A stretch of DNA of 64,000 nucleotides from Icerya purchasi (lineage: Eukaryota > Arthropoda > Insecta > Hemiptera > Monophlebidae). The position numbers were made by a program, and so were the translations under genes. Of the stretch, positions 14,312-25,750 are shown piece by piece. The stretch covers positions 418,074,557 to 418,138,556 of the forward strand of contig CM077115.1 in NCBI GenBank assembly GCA_039619475.1, given 5' to 3'. How positions within the stretch are numbered: the stretch's first letter is position 1; every line of letters begins with the position of its first letter. Under the pieces are notes generated by a model. That model ran no database searches, was not told the DNA's origin, and saw only the letters and a program-made list of their open reading frames with translations.

Positions 14312-15653
14312 GCCTTAGTGATATAACGTTACACAATATATATTGAAGTAAATAAACTATTGTATAATTTAATTTAGCCCTGAAAACGAGCGAAGGCCTC
14401 TCTCAACCGAGCCCACTCTAATGTGTCATAAGCCACCTGATGGTATTGTTTGTGCTTTAACATTTTAGCGAAACATTAAGATATGCATCTATTTAAAAAC
14501 TATAAATAAAAGTTTTTTTCCTATCGATGTATTTCATTATAATTAATAACTTTTAAACATTATGACACAATCATTTCTGATATAAGGGCTGACGAAGTAA
14601 AATATGCGCCGTTTAATTCGGATTTATTAAGAAGTTTAGTATAACTTCGCTAATATATTAACGGAGTGAGACATTTTAATAAATGCACTCTTGAAATAAC
14701 AAATATTTTAACAGTTAAAGTTATAAATTAATATACCAACCCTCATTTGTAAACGTACGATTAAGAATAAAATATAAAAACTCACGAGTATATGTGTGTA
14801 CGAGTTAAATGGAATGAAAAATTAACAAAGTACTTTTAACATGCGTCATTTGAACTTTTTGCTACAGTTCTAGTAGTAAGTTCATTTTGGCTTTAATCGC
14901 TAACGAAATACGAATCGGTAACCTATTTACATGTTTTGCATTGTAACGTTAAAAAAGTACCGTGTACAAAGTTTAATTATAATTTTTACCTGCCATTAAA
15001 TACGTTTTAGATACGTTAATTTTCAATAGGTAAAAACAGTCTGAAGTTAACAATTAGTACGATTCCGGACACCGAGATTATAAATTACAATTCTCTTGGT
15101 CATCGCGGTTCTTAATTCATGATAATTCTTTGCCTAGCTTTGAAGTAACTTTATTCAATTGTATCTACACACCTGGGGCCGAACTTTCACGTCTCCTACT
15201 CGCATTTACTAGCGATAAATTTAACAGACTACCTTCGAATTCGTCGAATAATGATGCAACCGGAAATTAATAAAGTACATTCTATTCCGCTCTCGTTACA
15301 TCGCGGTAATACTATATGCATATTATTGATTCCGTTAATCTTCTTAACACTGATTAATAAAGTGCATTTAATCGTTCGCTACTTATGAAAAAATCGTGCG
15401 CTCCGTATATCGTACGGTTTTTTGTTTTTTTTCTTTATTATTAGATTTAATCCCACGATTAGCTATAATAATGAAATAATAGAATTTCCGCTTAACGCTA
15501 CTAATCTTTTATAAAGCTCTCTTGAAAAGGGAGGTGAAATCATTAAAAAAGGGGGGATTTTATTTTAATGGGATTTCTCATTTAACTTTACAAATGTTTA
15601 TCCCAAACTGTAAATAATTATTTTTTATCTTTTTTTTTATGTTTGCGCTATAG

Positions 15654-15837
15654 AAACGCCCGTTACACGCTTACCGATAATGGCCAAGTCGGTTTTAGAT
15701 TTGTACGAATTATACAAACTGGTCGTTCAACGTGGAGGACTAGTGGACGTAATCAATAAAAAGTTATGGCAAGAAGTTATCAAAGGTTTAAACTTACCAT
15801 CTTCAATAACTTCAGCTGCATTTACCCTACGTACTCA
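15654..15837 (+). CDS. retn: ARID3-family transcription factor (retained/dead ringer), ARID exon 1 in window
   Basis: This exon encodes the central part of an ARID DNA-binding domain: about 60 residues beginning TPVTRLPIMAKSVLDLYELY, through GGLVDVINKKLWQEVIKGL, to LPSSITSAAFTLRTQ. The wording is characteristic of the ARID3 group (insect retained/dead ringer, vertebrate ARID3A/B/C). These proteins bind AT-rich DNA through the domain and act in the nucleus in axis patterning and neural development. The intron before ends in a poly-T tract and TATAG. The exon opens with AA, the last two bases of a split codon, and closes before GTAAGT with CA, completed as CAG (Gln) by the next exon at 26725. 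The split first codon must be Glu, Lys or Gln, where family members I recall have Gly. The first ARID helices must be encoded upstream. Family assignment is firm; calling it the single insect orthologue rests on remembered family sequence. Confidence 0.93.
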
Positions 15838-18800
15838 GTAAGTATTTCGTAATATTTTCATTGTTTCTATTTTATATATGTATATAATAAAAAGAGAAAT
15901 AGATAGATGTAAGTTTATATTTGCATATATATATATATATATATGTAATGTATACAAAATTGCCTTAACTATTCATTTAGAAAACGGTTATTTTCTCTAT
16001 TAATAAAATTTTTCATTATTTTAACGATTTATGTTGGATTTTTTAATTTTCCGATTATTGATTTATAAATGTTTGCATAAGTTTAAGTAAGTTAAATTGT
16101 AAAAGTAAAGCTTACAATTACCACGGGGCTAAACTAGTCTTCACGATGCCGGTGGTGAAATGTGAACAGTGGAGTGAGGAAAACTGCCTTTAAAATCAAA
16201 TTAAAGAATTTTAATTTTAATACGTCGCATTGTAGCGTAGAAAAGAATTTTCACTTTCATTTAAATGTACCATCAGTATAAAAAACAGCGCGGCAAAAGG
16301 TTATACATATGTATACATGTGGCGAGTAATAAGTCTAAATAAAAACTCGCCCTTAATCTTTTTTTTTCGGGTAAATCTAAAACATACCCTTACAATAAAT
16401 TATAATTTTGATAAACTAACGAAGTAAATGCTACCATAAGCTTCATCGATACTTTTCTGGTTATTGCAAATGTAATGTTTATATTTAAATATGATGTGTG
16501 GTAGAAGCGAATGTTTAGGTTTACCGAAATTATTATATAAGGGGAAAAGAAAAAAAAAAGATGTAAATGTCCTTATATTATATTGTGCTGTTCGCGGGAT
16601 AGCTAGAAAAACTGGCTCCGATCACAATATACAATGTTTAATGTGATGGTAACAGTTAAAAATTATTAAAATTATAACGCGCAGAACTCTCGTCAGTTTC
16701 GAGAAATAAAAACTCAACAAGAGTTTCAGCTCTAGTTTATATCGAAATTTAATGTGAGGATTTCGAAATCCATGAAAAGCGGAATATCCGGTTTTTGGTT
16801 TTAGTCTTTCAAGGAGTGTAAAAGAAACCAAAATTGTGTTATTTTCGAATTGCATATATTGTCGCCAAAAGTTTGCAAAAAATATTTTAGCATATTTATC
16901 TCGCCTTTTTGTAATTGCGAACTTTAGTTGTTTTTTCTATTTCTTTTAATTTTCAAAAATTGTTTCGCATCTTTTAAAGTAGTTCCGATCAATTGTCTAG
17001 TAGAAAAGATTTTTGTTACTTAGGGAGGCCAAGTGTGCAGTTGCCTGCCTTTCGCTGGAGCAGATGGGTGGTGAAATGCAAAATCTTTTACCATATAATA
17101 ATGCTATTACGCAATCTGAACGGCTTCTTTCAAGTTGAAAAATCATATATTCCTTCGGTAACGTTCGGTAAATGGCAAAGAAGCCGAATGCGCGCATATG
17201 TAAAGAGAGGATAGGACCAAATGTATATAAGTAAGCGATGCGAAGAGAGAAGAAAGAAGAACGAAAAAGAGAGGATACGCGCGTGTACGAAAGAAACTGT
17301 AACAGATGTAAAAGGTTACGGTTATTTGTTCTAATTTTATTTCGGACGAAGCAAAAAGAAAACGTACGAAAATTTGGAAGGGATTGATGATAAGAACACT
17401 AATAATATAAATGGGAAAGCGAAAAGCCGAAAGCGAAAATCCGATGCGCGATAACAGAACGGTGTACTGCTGACATCACGGAGTTCTAAACACGTCAATG
17501 AGGGGGTGGTACCGGTGTAGGTGAGAGAGTTGATATTCCGAAGTGATAATAATAATACGTGTAATAAGTGAAAAAAATGACAGAATTCGAATAAATGAAA
17601 GGGGGAAATGAGAATAAGGGCAGACGATGTGATGGTGATAATGATTTCGGATCAGTCTCCGGCCGACAGGACGAAGAGGACGGGGCGGGTAAATGAAAAC
17701 GAATAATCAAAAGAACTAAGACAAACATTATTCTTCGTCAAAGCAGTTCTTGTCATTAATTTTCCACGCTTAGATCCGTCTCTCCTGCCAACAACGAAGT
17801 AGATAGAAAACCTTTAAAACTCTTTTAAAAGGAGAACGGAAAGGGTCGGCTAGCGGGGGCAAGAGAGAAAAAAAAGCTTAAAAATAAGAAGAATTTACGA
17901 TATCTACCGTTAAAATAATTTAAATATTGTCGTATAGTTAGTAAACAGGAGCGCGGGCTTGACATACGTCGGAATATAAAAATAAAAATGAAACCCGACA
18001 TCCGGCTAATAACGAATATCTCTCCCCGTGTCTTTGGCGTGACGTTTTGTAAAAATTTTGCCGACTGACAACAAAACAAAAAATGGAGCATTTCGAGAGA
18101 GCGACAACGAAAACAAAGTAACTTGTTGTCTGCTGCTCTTCTTAGGTAATCTCGTCGAGAACGAAATTTAGATGTCCGAAAATCTCTTTACCGTTCTCCC
18201 CCCCCCCCCAATTTTAATAATACGTTTTTGCCGGGAAAATAAAACGCCGCGTAATTTTTTTCATCTACCGGATAAAATCGCAATATCATCACCGAGACAC
18301 ATTATTAATAGCGAAAGTTATTGAAGTGTTCGCGAAATTTTTTTGCACACCTGTCTCTACTATTTTTGTATATATTAATCTCCGAGAGAGGCTATATCAT
18401 TAATTTTCCGGAGATTTAAGTAATTTCGAAGCTGCCTAGTAGTTAGTCTATAATTTGCTCGAATTTTGGAAAAAACGGAGGGGGAGGGGGGTTGAAAATT
18501 GTCTTCGCATATTTATTTTATAAACAACAATACATTTTTTACTAATATTCGTACTATTAATAATTTCCATCATTTTGATTTATATGTATTAATAATTCAC
18601 ATAAATGAATCACCCCGCCTATATGAACATTAATAAAAATTACACATATGTTATTAATTATACTCGTAATGAAAAGTTTTTCCTTAAGATATTATAATGA
18701 AGTAGCTAAAAATATGGAGCATATTTTTTCTTTTTTCTTTTAAAGGTAGGTAAGAACACCCTAAAAAATCATCAATATTTATTTTAAATTTGTGAATTTT

Positions 18801-21574
18801 TTTTTAGATTTTTGTGTACTCATAATAACTATATCAGTTCTCATGAGAGAAGGGTTAACCCCTAAACCCCCCCCCCCGAGAACACGGCCTTGGCTCGCCG
18901 TATGAAGTTTTGAAGCGAAAGCTGCTAAAATTACGTTAAAAATGGAATTTGAACGATTTCAAATTAAGCCGGCGTTTTATTTTGCTGCTTGAAAGAGTCG
19001 CGGGATAACCGAGGGATACATTCTGATTAGAAAGAAAAGTAAAAAGGGCGGTGCGAACATTTCGCCACGAAATCATGTAAAGCTTCAGTCAAATGCGGAT
19101 GAGTGACCGATAGCGCGCATCAGAATGATAACGGGGATGCCTTAAAGTTGGATTTATGCGGTCGATTTGCAACAATGCCCCCGTTCGAATTGTAAGAAAA
19201 GTTGGAGAAATTTTCACAGGAGAGGATTACGCGAAAGGAAACAAATTTGCAATTACTTCGATAATGGTAAAATTAAAAAAAAAAAAAAAAAAACCGTTTC
19301 GAAATTTTATGTTGATTGAAGAGTTTGAAGCAAAGGGATCTTCAAACAGTCCTCGTAATTATGCCGCAAATGAATTCTGCTAGAACACGGTATACCTTTG
19401 CGGTCGAAATTTTTACTTTGTTGCGACGAAAGACTCCCTTCGCATATCTCTTTCCAATGTCGCGAATCTTGCGCCACATCGTCGAGAAGAAATAACTACG
19501 AATTCCCCTGATTGCACTTTTCCTTGAGAAATTGGCGATAATTCTGCTGGGCGATGATTGACTGAAGGACGTTGTTCAAGTGAAGCTTTTTGTTATTCTT
19601 TTTTTTTTTTTTCTTTTAATTATTAAGAAAAAGGCTTATGATAAAGATAAGCCCATTTCATTCTAGCAGACCTGGAGCGCTTTTCTCGTGGTTACCTCGA
19701 GTGGCTTATCATCAGTGTGCCGGCACAAAACTCAGTCCCGCACTCTAGCCTTTAAATTGCTGCGAAATTTGAAGAAGACCTTTATCAATATCTGTCAGAT
19801 ATACTAGGAGAAGCGTTGCTGTCAATTTATGACCGACGGGAATTTATAGCGCATTCGCTCCAGAACTTAATTTTTCGTTTGCGCCTTATACGATTTTTTT
19901 TTTTTTTGTTTCACTCATAAAGCAGGGGTGGCAATATGAAAGAGCGCGAAATTGAATTAACACCGCGTCTTGTGATTTGTCGGAATTTGCATACACGCAG
20001 AAACACACCTAACATACAGCGAAGATTTTTATTTGTACATGTTAGTTCGGCAGTTGGTATACTAAAGAATAATCTAGTGGAAAATAAATAAGCCGAATTT
20101 AATTACGAACCCGTTAATAAACGAAATATCTCGAAGCGGAAGAAATGAGATTAGCACGTGAAAGAGTTAATCATACACTCGTTACAGCGCCGCGCATGAT
20201 ATGTTTTAAATCCAAATAATAAAAAAAAAACGCGGGAAACGCAAACAGTATTAACAGAACAATTAACAAAAAAGATACGTATGCTAGTGTATTTTTATCG
20301 ATTTATTTATTTATTTATACTTTTTTCGTTTGTATATGTATGGTATATATGCATGCAGCGACATGAAAGCTAGATAATGAAAGTATAATGTAAAAGTGAA
20401 TGGGGGGGCTGTGTATCTACAGTCAGAGTTAAACTTGGATTTCATTTTTTTCCTACCGGTGATCGAATTTTAATGTAGTGACGCGGCTCGTCGTTTCAAA
20501 AACGCTGTATTTTAAGATGTAACCGGGGTGATTTCTTTCGACGACGCATTTTATGAAACCATATATTTCCGTTACAATTAAAATATCCTAGAAACGGATG
20601 GAACAGTTTCTAAGTCAATATTTGAAAATTATACAGCATTGTAACTAAAGTGAAGTTCCAGCTGTGACATTACGAACACGTAAATAATGCTGACTGGAGT
20701 ATGTATAGAGTTCGAAAAGTATTTGTCATTGTTTTTGGTTAGTTTGCGAACGAAATGTAATTTTAAGGAAACAGTTCATTATGTATGCGTGAAAAAAAAA
20801 GCACAATGGTTTTCGAAAATAACTACATTTTCAATGATTTCGCATTCCTTTTCTCAGAACCGGTTTTGATGATTTCCTTTTAGATTTTACGTTCATCATC
20901 ATGTGTATGTTCTATCCAAAGACAAGTGAAGCAATTCTCTTTAGTCGATATTTTTCTCGCCCTTCTTCTTTCCGAGCAGCGATCTCCTTCGCTCTTTAGG
21001 TAATCGAACATTTTCAACCTTCTTTTTCCTTTCTTTCATAATCTTTCCACCTCCCCTTGAACAACGTTCTCAGTAAAAACTATTACCTCTTAATATATGA
21101 CCTATTCAGTTTTACTCTCTTCGCTATTAGTACGGCAGGTAGGCTTATGAATTATATATACCGAATAAATTTAATTTTTATCAGTCGAGTAATGTTCAAT
21201 AATCAGCAAAATGGGCGCCTTTCGCCACACCCGTGGGGGGCAGCTAAAGGTGACAGCTTGTGAAAGTTGTTTTAAAAAATTACGCTTTGAGTATTTCCAT
21301 ACCAATTCATGGGATGGTTTTTCAGATCATTTTTAACTAAAAAATAATAATCAGCTGTATCGAAGAGAGGGCATGTGTATACATACGTCAGTCAATAACG
21401 ATGTGAACCATATTAATCGTAAGGTATAAAAAGTCATTTTATTACGTTTGAAATTTATGCAGTTGAATTTTTATATTTTTGATATAATAATAAAGAAAAT
21501 CGTCGGTCGTATTTTTAACGGGGCTAACAGCGTAAGTCAGAGCGTGTCATAAACATTCTGCGCACTCAGATGCA

Positions 21575-21880
21575 TTGGCGTCGTCGGAGGGGGGCAAGGG
21601 GCAGCTGCCCTCCCCTGAAGCCTTGAAACTTTTTAATCGACTGGCCACGATGGTGTATTCATAGGCGCGTAATCATGGACAATTTGGAAGACTTTTATAA
21701 TTTTATTATAAAAATTTGCCAGACACGTACGAAAATGTATGTTTTTAATTAAGATTTTATTCTTGTTTAATAAAGAATATTAAGCCTTTACAAATTATAA
21801 ATTTTCAATTTTTCCTATAACTCATATCCCCTTTTTCTATCATCTTGCCCCCCTGGCTCATTGGCTGGCGACACTCTTGT
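21575..21880. mobile_element. hAT-type MITE inserted in the left arm of the long-inverted-repeat element
   Basis: A 306-bp segment interrupts the left arm and is absent from the right arm at the matching place. It is flanked by a direct repeat, TCAGATGCA, at 21566-21574 and 21881-21889; its 8-base core fits a hAT target duplication. The ends are imperfect inverted repeats: TTGGCGTCGTC with GGGGGGCAAG on the left, and CTTGCCCCCC with GGCTGGCGACAC on the right. A second copy of the left half, with CGTCGCCAG and GGGGCAGCTGCCCCC, begins at 40791. No protein is encoded. Confidence 0.8.
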
Positions 21881-22247
21881 TCAGATGCACTATCATCTGA
21901 GCGTTGCGCATAGAGTTACTTTGGCAAATGAACTGACACGAGCTTTACACTCACAAACATTCAGCCGACAGCGATTTTTATTTTTGTTAACAATAAACAA
22001 ATCCTCAACATTTTAATTTGCAATCGGTATTAGAATAATTTAGCATAAACAATGACAGTTTATGCTGTGATTAACAAGTATTTAATCAATTTTTTGTACT
22101 TATTAAGTTCATCTCGGTTTTAAATTACGCATAAAAATATTAACTCATAAAAGAAACGAAGATATTAATCGAAGAATTTTAGATATTTTAATTTTTTACT
22201 TTGTTAATGAACTTGAACATTACAAGAGGAAAACTTCTACTGGTATA

Positions 22248-22345
22248 TCAATCGATTTCTTCGTTTATTAACTCTTCCGTAGCGTCTGTTTCGCACTCAT
22301 CATTTTCTTCGCTACTATCATCAGAGCTGTCGATGATAACATTTC
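22248..22345 (-). pseudogene. Acidic C-terminal coding remnant inside the long-inverted-repeat element
   Basis: On the minus strand, a frame ending at a TGA (22248-22250) encodes an acidic tail: NVIIDSSDDSSEENDECETD, then ATEELINEEID. The frame is closed upstream by a TAA about 30 codons away. A neighbouring frame reads LSDNE just before it, so either a frameshift or a nearby splice junction is likely. Acidic termini are common in transposase-related proteins, but this is too little to assign a family. It lies in the core between the two arms, antisense and just left of the Cys/His exon at 22474. Confidence 0.35.
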
Positions 22346-22473
22346 GTTATCGCTCAAATTCCCACAAACATTCAGTTCATACCCTAATCAAGTGAGACAA
22401 ACTTGTACAAACGAAAGAGAATAGATTTTCGACTAGTTGATTTAGTTTCTATTGTATTGTTGTAGTGTTCAAA

Positions 22474-22736
22474 ATGTATGCGAATATAAAATCATTTTGT
22501 GTATTTTGTTTCAAAACAAACGAACCACTTCAATCATTTACTCCGTGGTATCTAGAAAACAGTAAAATAGTTCTAGAAATACGCAAAAACAATAATTTAT
22601 GCATGAATGACGCTATCTTGCCAGAGGAAATAAACGATTTACAAAAATATCATTCAAAATGTTATAGACGGTTTATGGCGCTACCAAAACGATATCGTTT
22701 AGGTCTTCTTCCTCAGCTGTCAACTCCAGAACCGAG
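22474..22736 (+). CDS. Putative first exon of an unknown transposon protein (Cys/His-rich N-terminus)
   Basis: An ATG at 22474 opens 87 codons that run in frame into a consensus splice donor (GAG|GTAAGT at 22734-22742). Near the N-terminus is C-x2-C (residues about 9-12, FCVFCFKTN). About 55 residues later is H-x3-C (YHSKCYRRFMALPK). That spacing could form an atypical zinc finger such as those at the N-termini of some transposon-encoded proteins. The exon is in the unique core of the long-inverted-repeat element, so it is most likely part of that element rather than a host gene. The downstream exon is not identified; the remaining core (22737-22919) is AT-rich. Function is unknown. An alternative GTG nine bases upstream is not a likely eukaryotic start. 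Confidence 0.5.
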
Positions 22737-24483
22737 GTAAGTTAAACTCATTTGTGGATGACAATTAATTATTTATTAAATATTATTAATAATTCGATTA
22801 GCTGAATACATCTATAAAACACATATTTCTTCTTTGCAATAATACGTTTCTGGAGTATAACTATGAGCTCTGTTTCGAAACGTTGAGATGCGATTTATGA
22901 TGCATTTATACTTATTCCGAACAAAGTAAAAAATTAAAATATCTAAAATTCTTCGATTAATATCTTCGTTTTGTTTTACGAGTTAATATATTTTTCTACG
23001 TATAATTTAAAACCGCGATGAACTTAGTAAGTATAAAAAGTTGATCAAAAAACTTGTTAGTTACCTAGTTCGTGTTAAATTATTCTAATACCGATTGAAA
23101 TTAAAATTTCGAGTATTTTTTTGAATGTTTGTGGGCGCAAAACTCGTCAGTTCATTTGCCAAACTAACTCTACATAGCGCATCTGAGTGCGCAGAATGTT
23201 TATGACACGCTCTGACTTACGCTGTTAGCCCCGTTAAAAATACGACCGACGATTTTCTTTATTATTATATCAAAAATATAAAAATTCAACTGCATAAATT
23301 TCAAACGTAATAAAATGACTTTTTATACCTTACGATTAATATGGTTCACATCGTTATTGACTGACGTATGTATACACATGCCCTCTCTTCGATACAGCTG
23401 ATTATTATTTTTTAGTTAAAAATGATCTGAAAAACCATCCCATGAATTGGTATGGAAATACTCAAAGCGTAATTTTTTAAAACAACTTTCACAAGCTGTC
23501 ACCTTTAGCTGCCCCCCACGGGTGTAGCGAATGGCGCCCATTTTGCTGATTATTGAACATTACTCGACTGATAAAAATTTAATTTATTCGGTATTTAAAA
23601 TTTATGAGAAAAATGCAATGATACCTCCCGTACTCAATGTCCACTCCTTATCTACTCTTCACGAGGCTTTTTTATTTTTAATTCATTTTAAACATTCTTC
23701 AAATCGTACATTTCAATTGATTCGGTATTATTAAACGTAAATTGTCTCAGGGAGTCAGAAAAAAAGAAAATAGACAAATAACATCATTGGATGTGACAGA
23801 TTATGCTCATGTTTGCGTACATCAAAGAAGCTTTTAATCTTTATTCGCGTCGAATCTTTGCAAATCAGCAGTAACAATTACGAACGCCTTCTGGTTTAAT
23901 GAATTTAAGCGAATATTTTTCGATAAATCTTATTAACGTTAATATTCATTTTCAACATAAGAAACGACGGCTTTCAATATTTATTAAATGTTAATGTAAT
24001 AAAATTCGTTTTAAATTTTACAGTTCGTATTTGGTTTACTTATTCAAACGCCAATTTTAATTACATGTTAATTTTTTCACTCTGTTCAAAATTATTACTT
24101 TCAGATTTTTTTTTGTATTTTGGCGGGTATTTATTAACCGATTGCCGCGAGTCTAATATCTGGCGAAGGAATTAAATATACGTGAGTGAGGAGGATTATG
24201 GCTAAATTGAGACCGCACTTTCTCTCGCAACAAAAAGAAAATATTATCACCCTCTGCGTGAATGTTTTGCAAAAGCTCTTGATTTTCCGTAAACCGGTCG
24301 TCCTTATGTACTTTTGAAATGTGGTAAACACAGACAACTCGAACGATATTATTTAAGTTACTTTTTAATAGTTTCTTGCTCGCGCTTGTCTCATTCCGGA
24401 CTCAAGCCGTTCCTGGGTTTACCAGTCTGAAATAACACTGCTTATCAGAACAAAGACAGCCGCGGAATGCGAACCGACCGTCA

Positions 24484-24620
24484 ATATTTTTAGGATTCCG
24501 TAAGTTATTACGGAATCCTAATCAGATGGTACACAAATGACAAAAATGTCAAATAAAAATCAATAACTCACGAACACTTTGCCTTTTTTTAGCTTTTTAA
24601 ATATACTGTAAAAGGAGCTC
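24484..24620. repeat. Dispersed repeat with terminal stem-loop (GGATTCCGT family), copy 1
   Basis: Contains a near-perfect hairpin in which TAGGATTCCGTAA pairs with TTACGGAATCCTA around a very short loop. It is followed by CAGATGGT and then ACTCACGAAC. A diverged copy with the same order (AGGATTCCGT, loop, GCGGAATACTAATAAGATGG, then ACTCACGAAC) occurs at 51841-51935. Limits and class are uncertain. Confidence 0.5.
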
Positions 24621-25315
24621 AATTCCGCATATCATCCGCGTCATTTATAGCAGAGATCCCATATTCAGTCAATTCTTACTCCTCGATAAGAGAACATTTC
24701 ATTTAAAACTAAATTTTTTCGTTGATTTTTGAATTCGCCGTATTGCGCTAGGTGCTGCTCCTAAAAAGATTAAAAAAATACTTATTTTTAATTACGAACT
24801 AGAGACCTAATAGTGGTTAGTGTCTTTTTTATAGAGTTTTTGAAGAAAAAAGAAACAACGTATCTGCGATAACTATGTACATAATCTCGAAGCAATCTTT
24901 TTCACCCGTTTTCTACGGAATGCAAACGCCTATCCTTCAGAGTTACGTAAATACAAAAACTCGTAAAACCAAGATACATCACGACTTTTAGCATAAACTG
25001 TTTATAAAGACGACAAAAGATCGGTGAAATATATTAATCGACTTTCTTTTTTTTTTTTTTTTGGACAGTTCGAGAATACCTGTCGTCGTCAACAAAGGTT
25101 TTCGGTAATTTAAATGATCTCTTTTACACGATTCACTGTTATTCATTGACTGCGCTAGTGTTTATTTATTTAATTTATTTTAAAAAGATACAGGTCAACT
25201 AATACACAGATTCGAGACGGAAAAAAGAGTGATAAAACGAGCTCTCTCTTTCCAAGCTTCTCGATTAGTAATCACACGTAACTTATTCGAATTTTCGTTA
25301 TTTAAAGAATTGTAA

Positions 25316-25750
25316 AATGTTAAAAAAAAGGGGAAAAAATACCGACTTCTACTAGAAAAAATTTAATAAAAATGCGTCAAAAAGTAAAAAGCATTCGACA
25401 AGAAATATACACGGTGAGAGATATAGCTTAAGGCGATGTTATAATAATTCCTTATGCAGCATTCATACCTCGATTAGAGAAAAAAGCAAATTGCAATATC
25501 TAGACGCACAATTTAATGAATATTCGATGCGGTTTTCGATTAATATTGCAACATTTCCGTGCCGACTTTAATTAAGGTATTAATGGTTAAGAATTATCCT
25601 AATATCTCCTCTAAGTGTAAACAAGTTACTGTATATATTATCTTCTTGTATAATTATTTTTTATTTTGTAGCGCATTTTTATTAAATTCTTAACAGTAAA
25701 TTTTTTGAAGTCGGTATTTTTTGTAAACAAAACTTTTTTTTCCCCCTTTT
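25316..25750. mobile_element. MITE family 1, copy B
   Basis: The left end reads GGGGAAAAAATACCGACTTC then AATTTAATAAAAATGCGTC. The right end carries the inverse: GCGCATTTTTATTAAATTC, then GAAGTCGGTATTTTTTG. Internal sequence is non-coding. Copies A (11560-11900) and C (60958-61345) share the terminal blocks. The end motif GAAGTCGGTA is one I associate with a widespread insect interspersed repeat, but I cannot name it with certainty. Confidence 0.65.

Larger units (their letters stand above)
11901..15653. other. Intronic or flanking DNA with minor repeats
   Basis: No coding exon seen. It contains pentanucleotide-like TATTTTTTC runs near 12243-12280, a SINE tail fragment at 13637-13703 and a TTA microsatellite at 14271-14311. 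It ends in a pyrimidine-rich tract and the AG acceptor at 15652-15653 that opens the first ARID exon. Confidence 0.6.
21158..23594. mobile_element. Transposon with long terminal inverted repeats (about 0.7 kb arms), family unidentified
   Basis: The left arm (21158-22205, minus an inserted MITE at 21575-21880) is mirrored by the right arm (22920-23594, inverted). The outer ends read CCGAATAAATTTAATTTTTA on the left and its near-inverse on the right. Matching continues through CAGTCGAGTAATGTTCAATA, the GGGGGGCAGCTAAAGGTGAC block and GTAAGTCAGAGCGTGTCATA, to TTTTTTACTTTGTT at the inner edge. Arms are nearly identical over long stretches, with small indels. The roughly 714-bp core (22206-22919) holds a possible first exon on the + strand and an acidic coding remnant on the minus strand. 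The exact termini are ambiguous because the end sequence is itself palindromic, so I cannot fix a target-site duplication. Foldback-like or long-TIR DNA transposons have this architecture. No transposase catalytic domain is visible, so this copy is probably non-autonomous or internally deleted. Confidence 0.85.

Noticed and set aside
21057..21263. 68-codon frame across the left end of the inverted-repeat element
   Set aside because: It crosses the transposon boundary and has no domain; chance frame.
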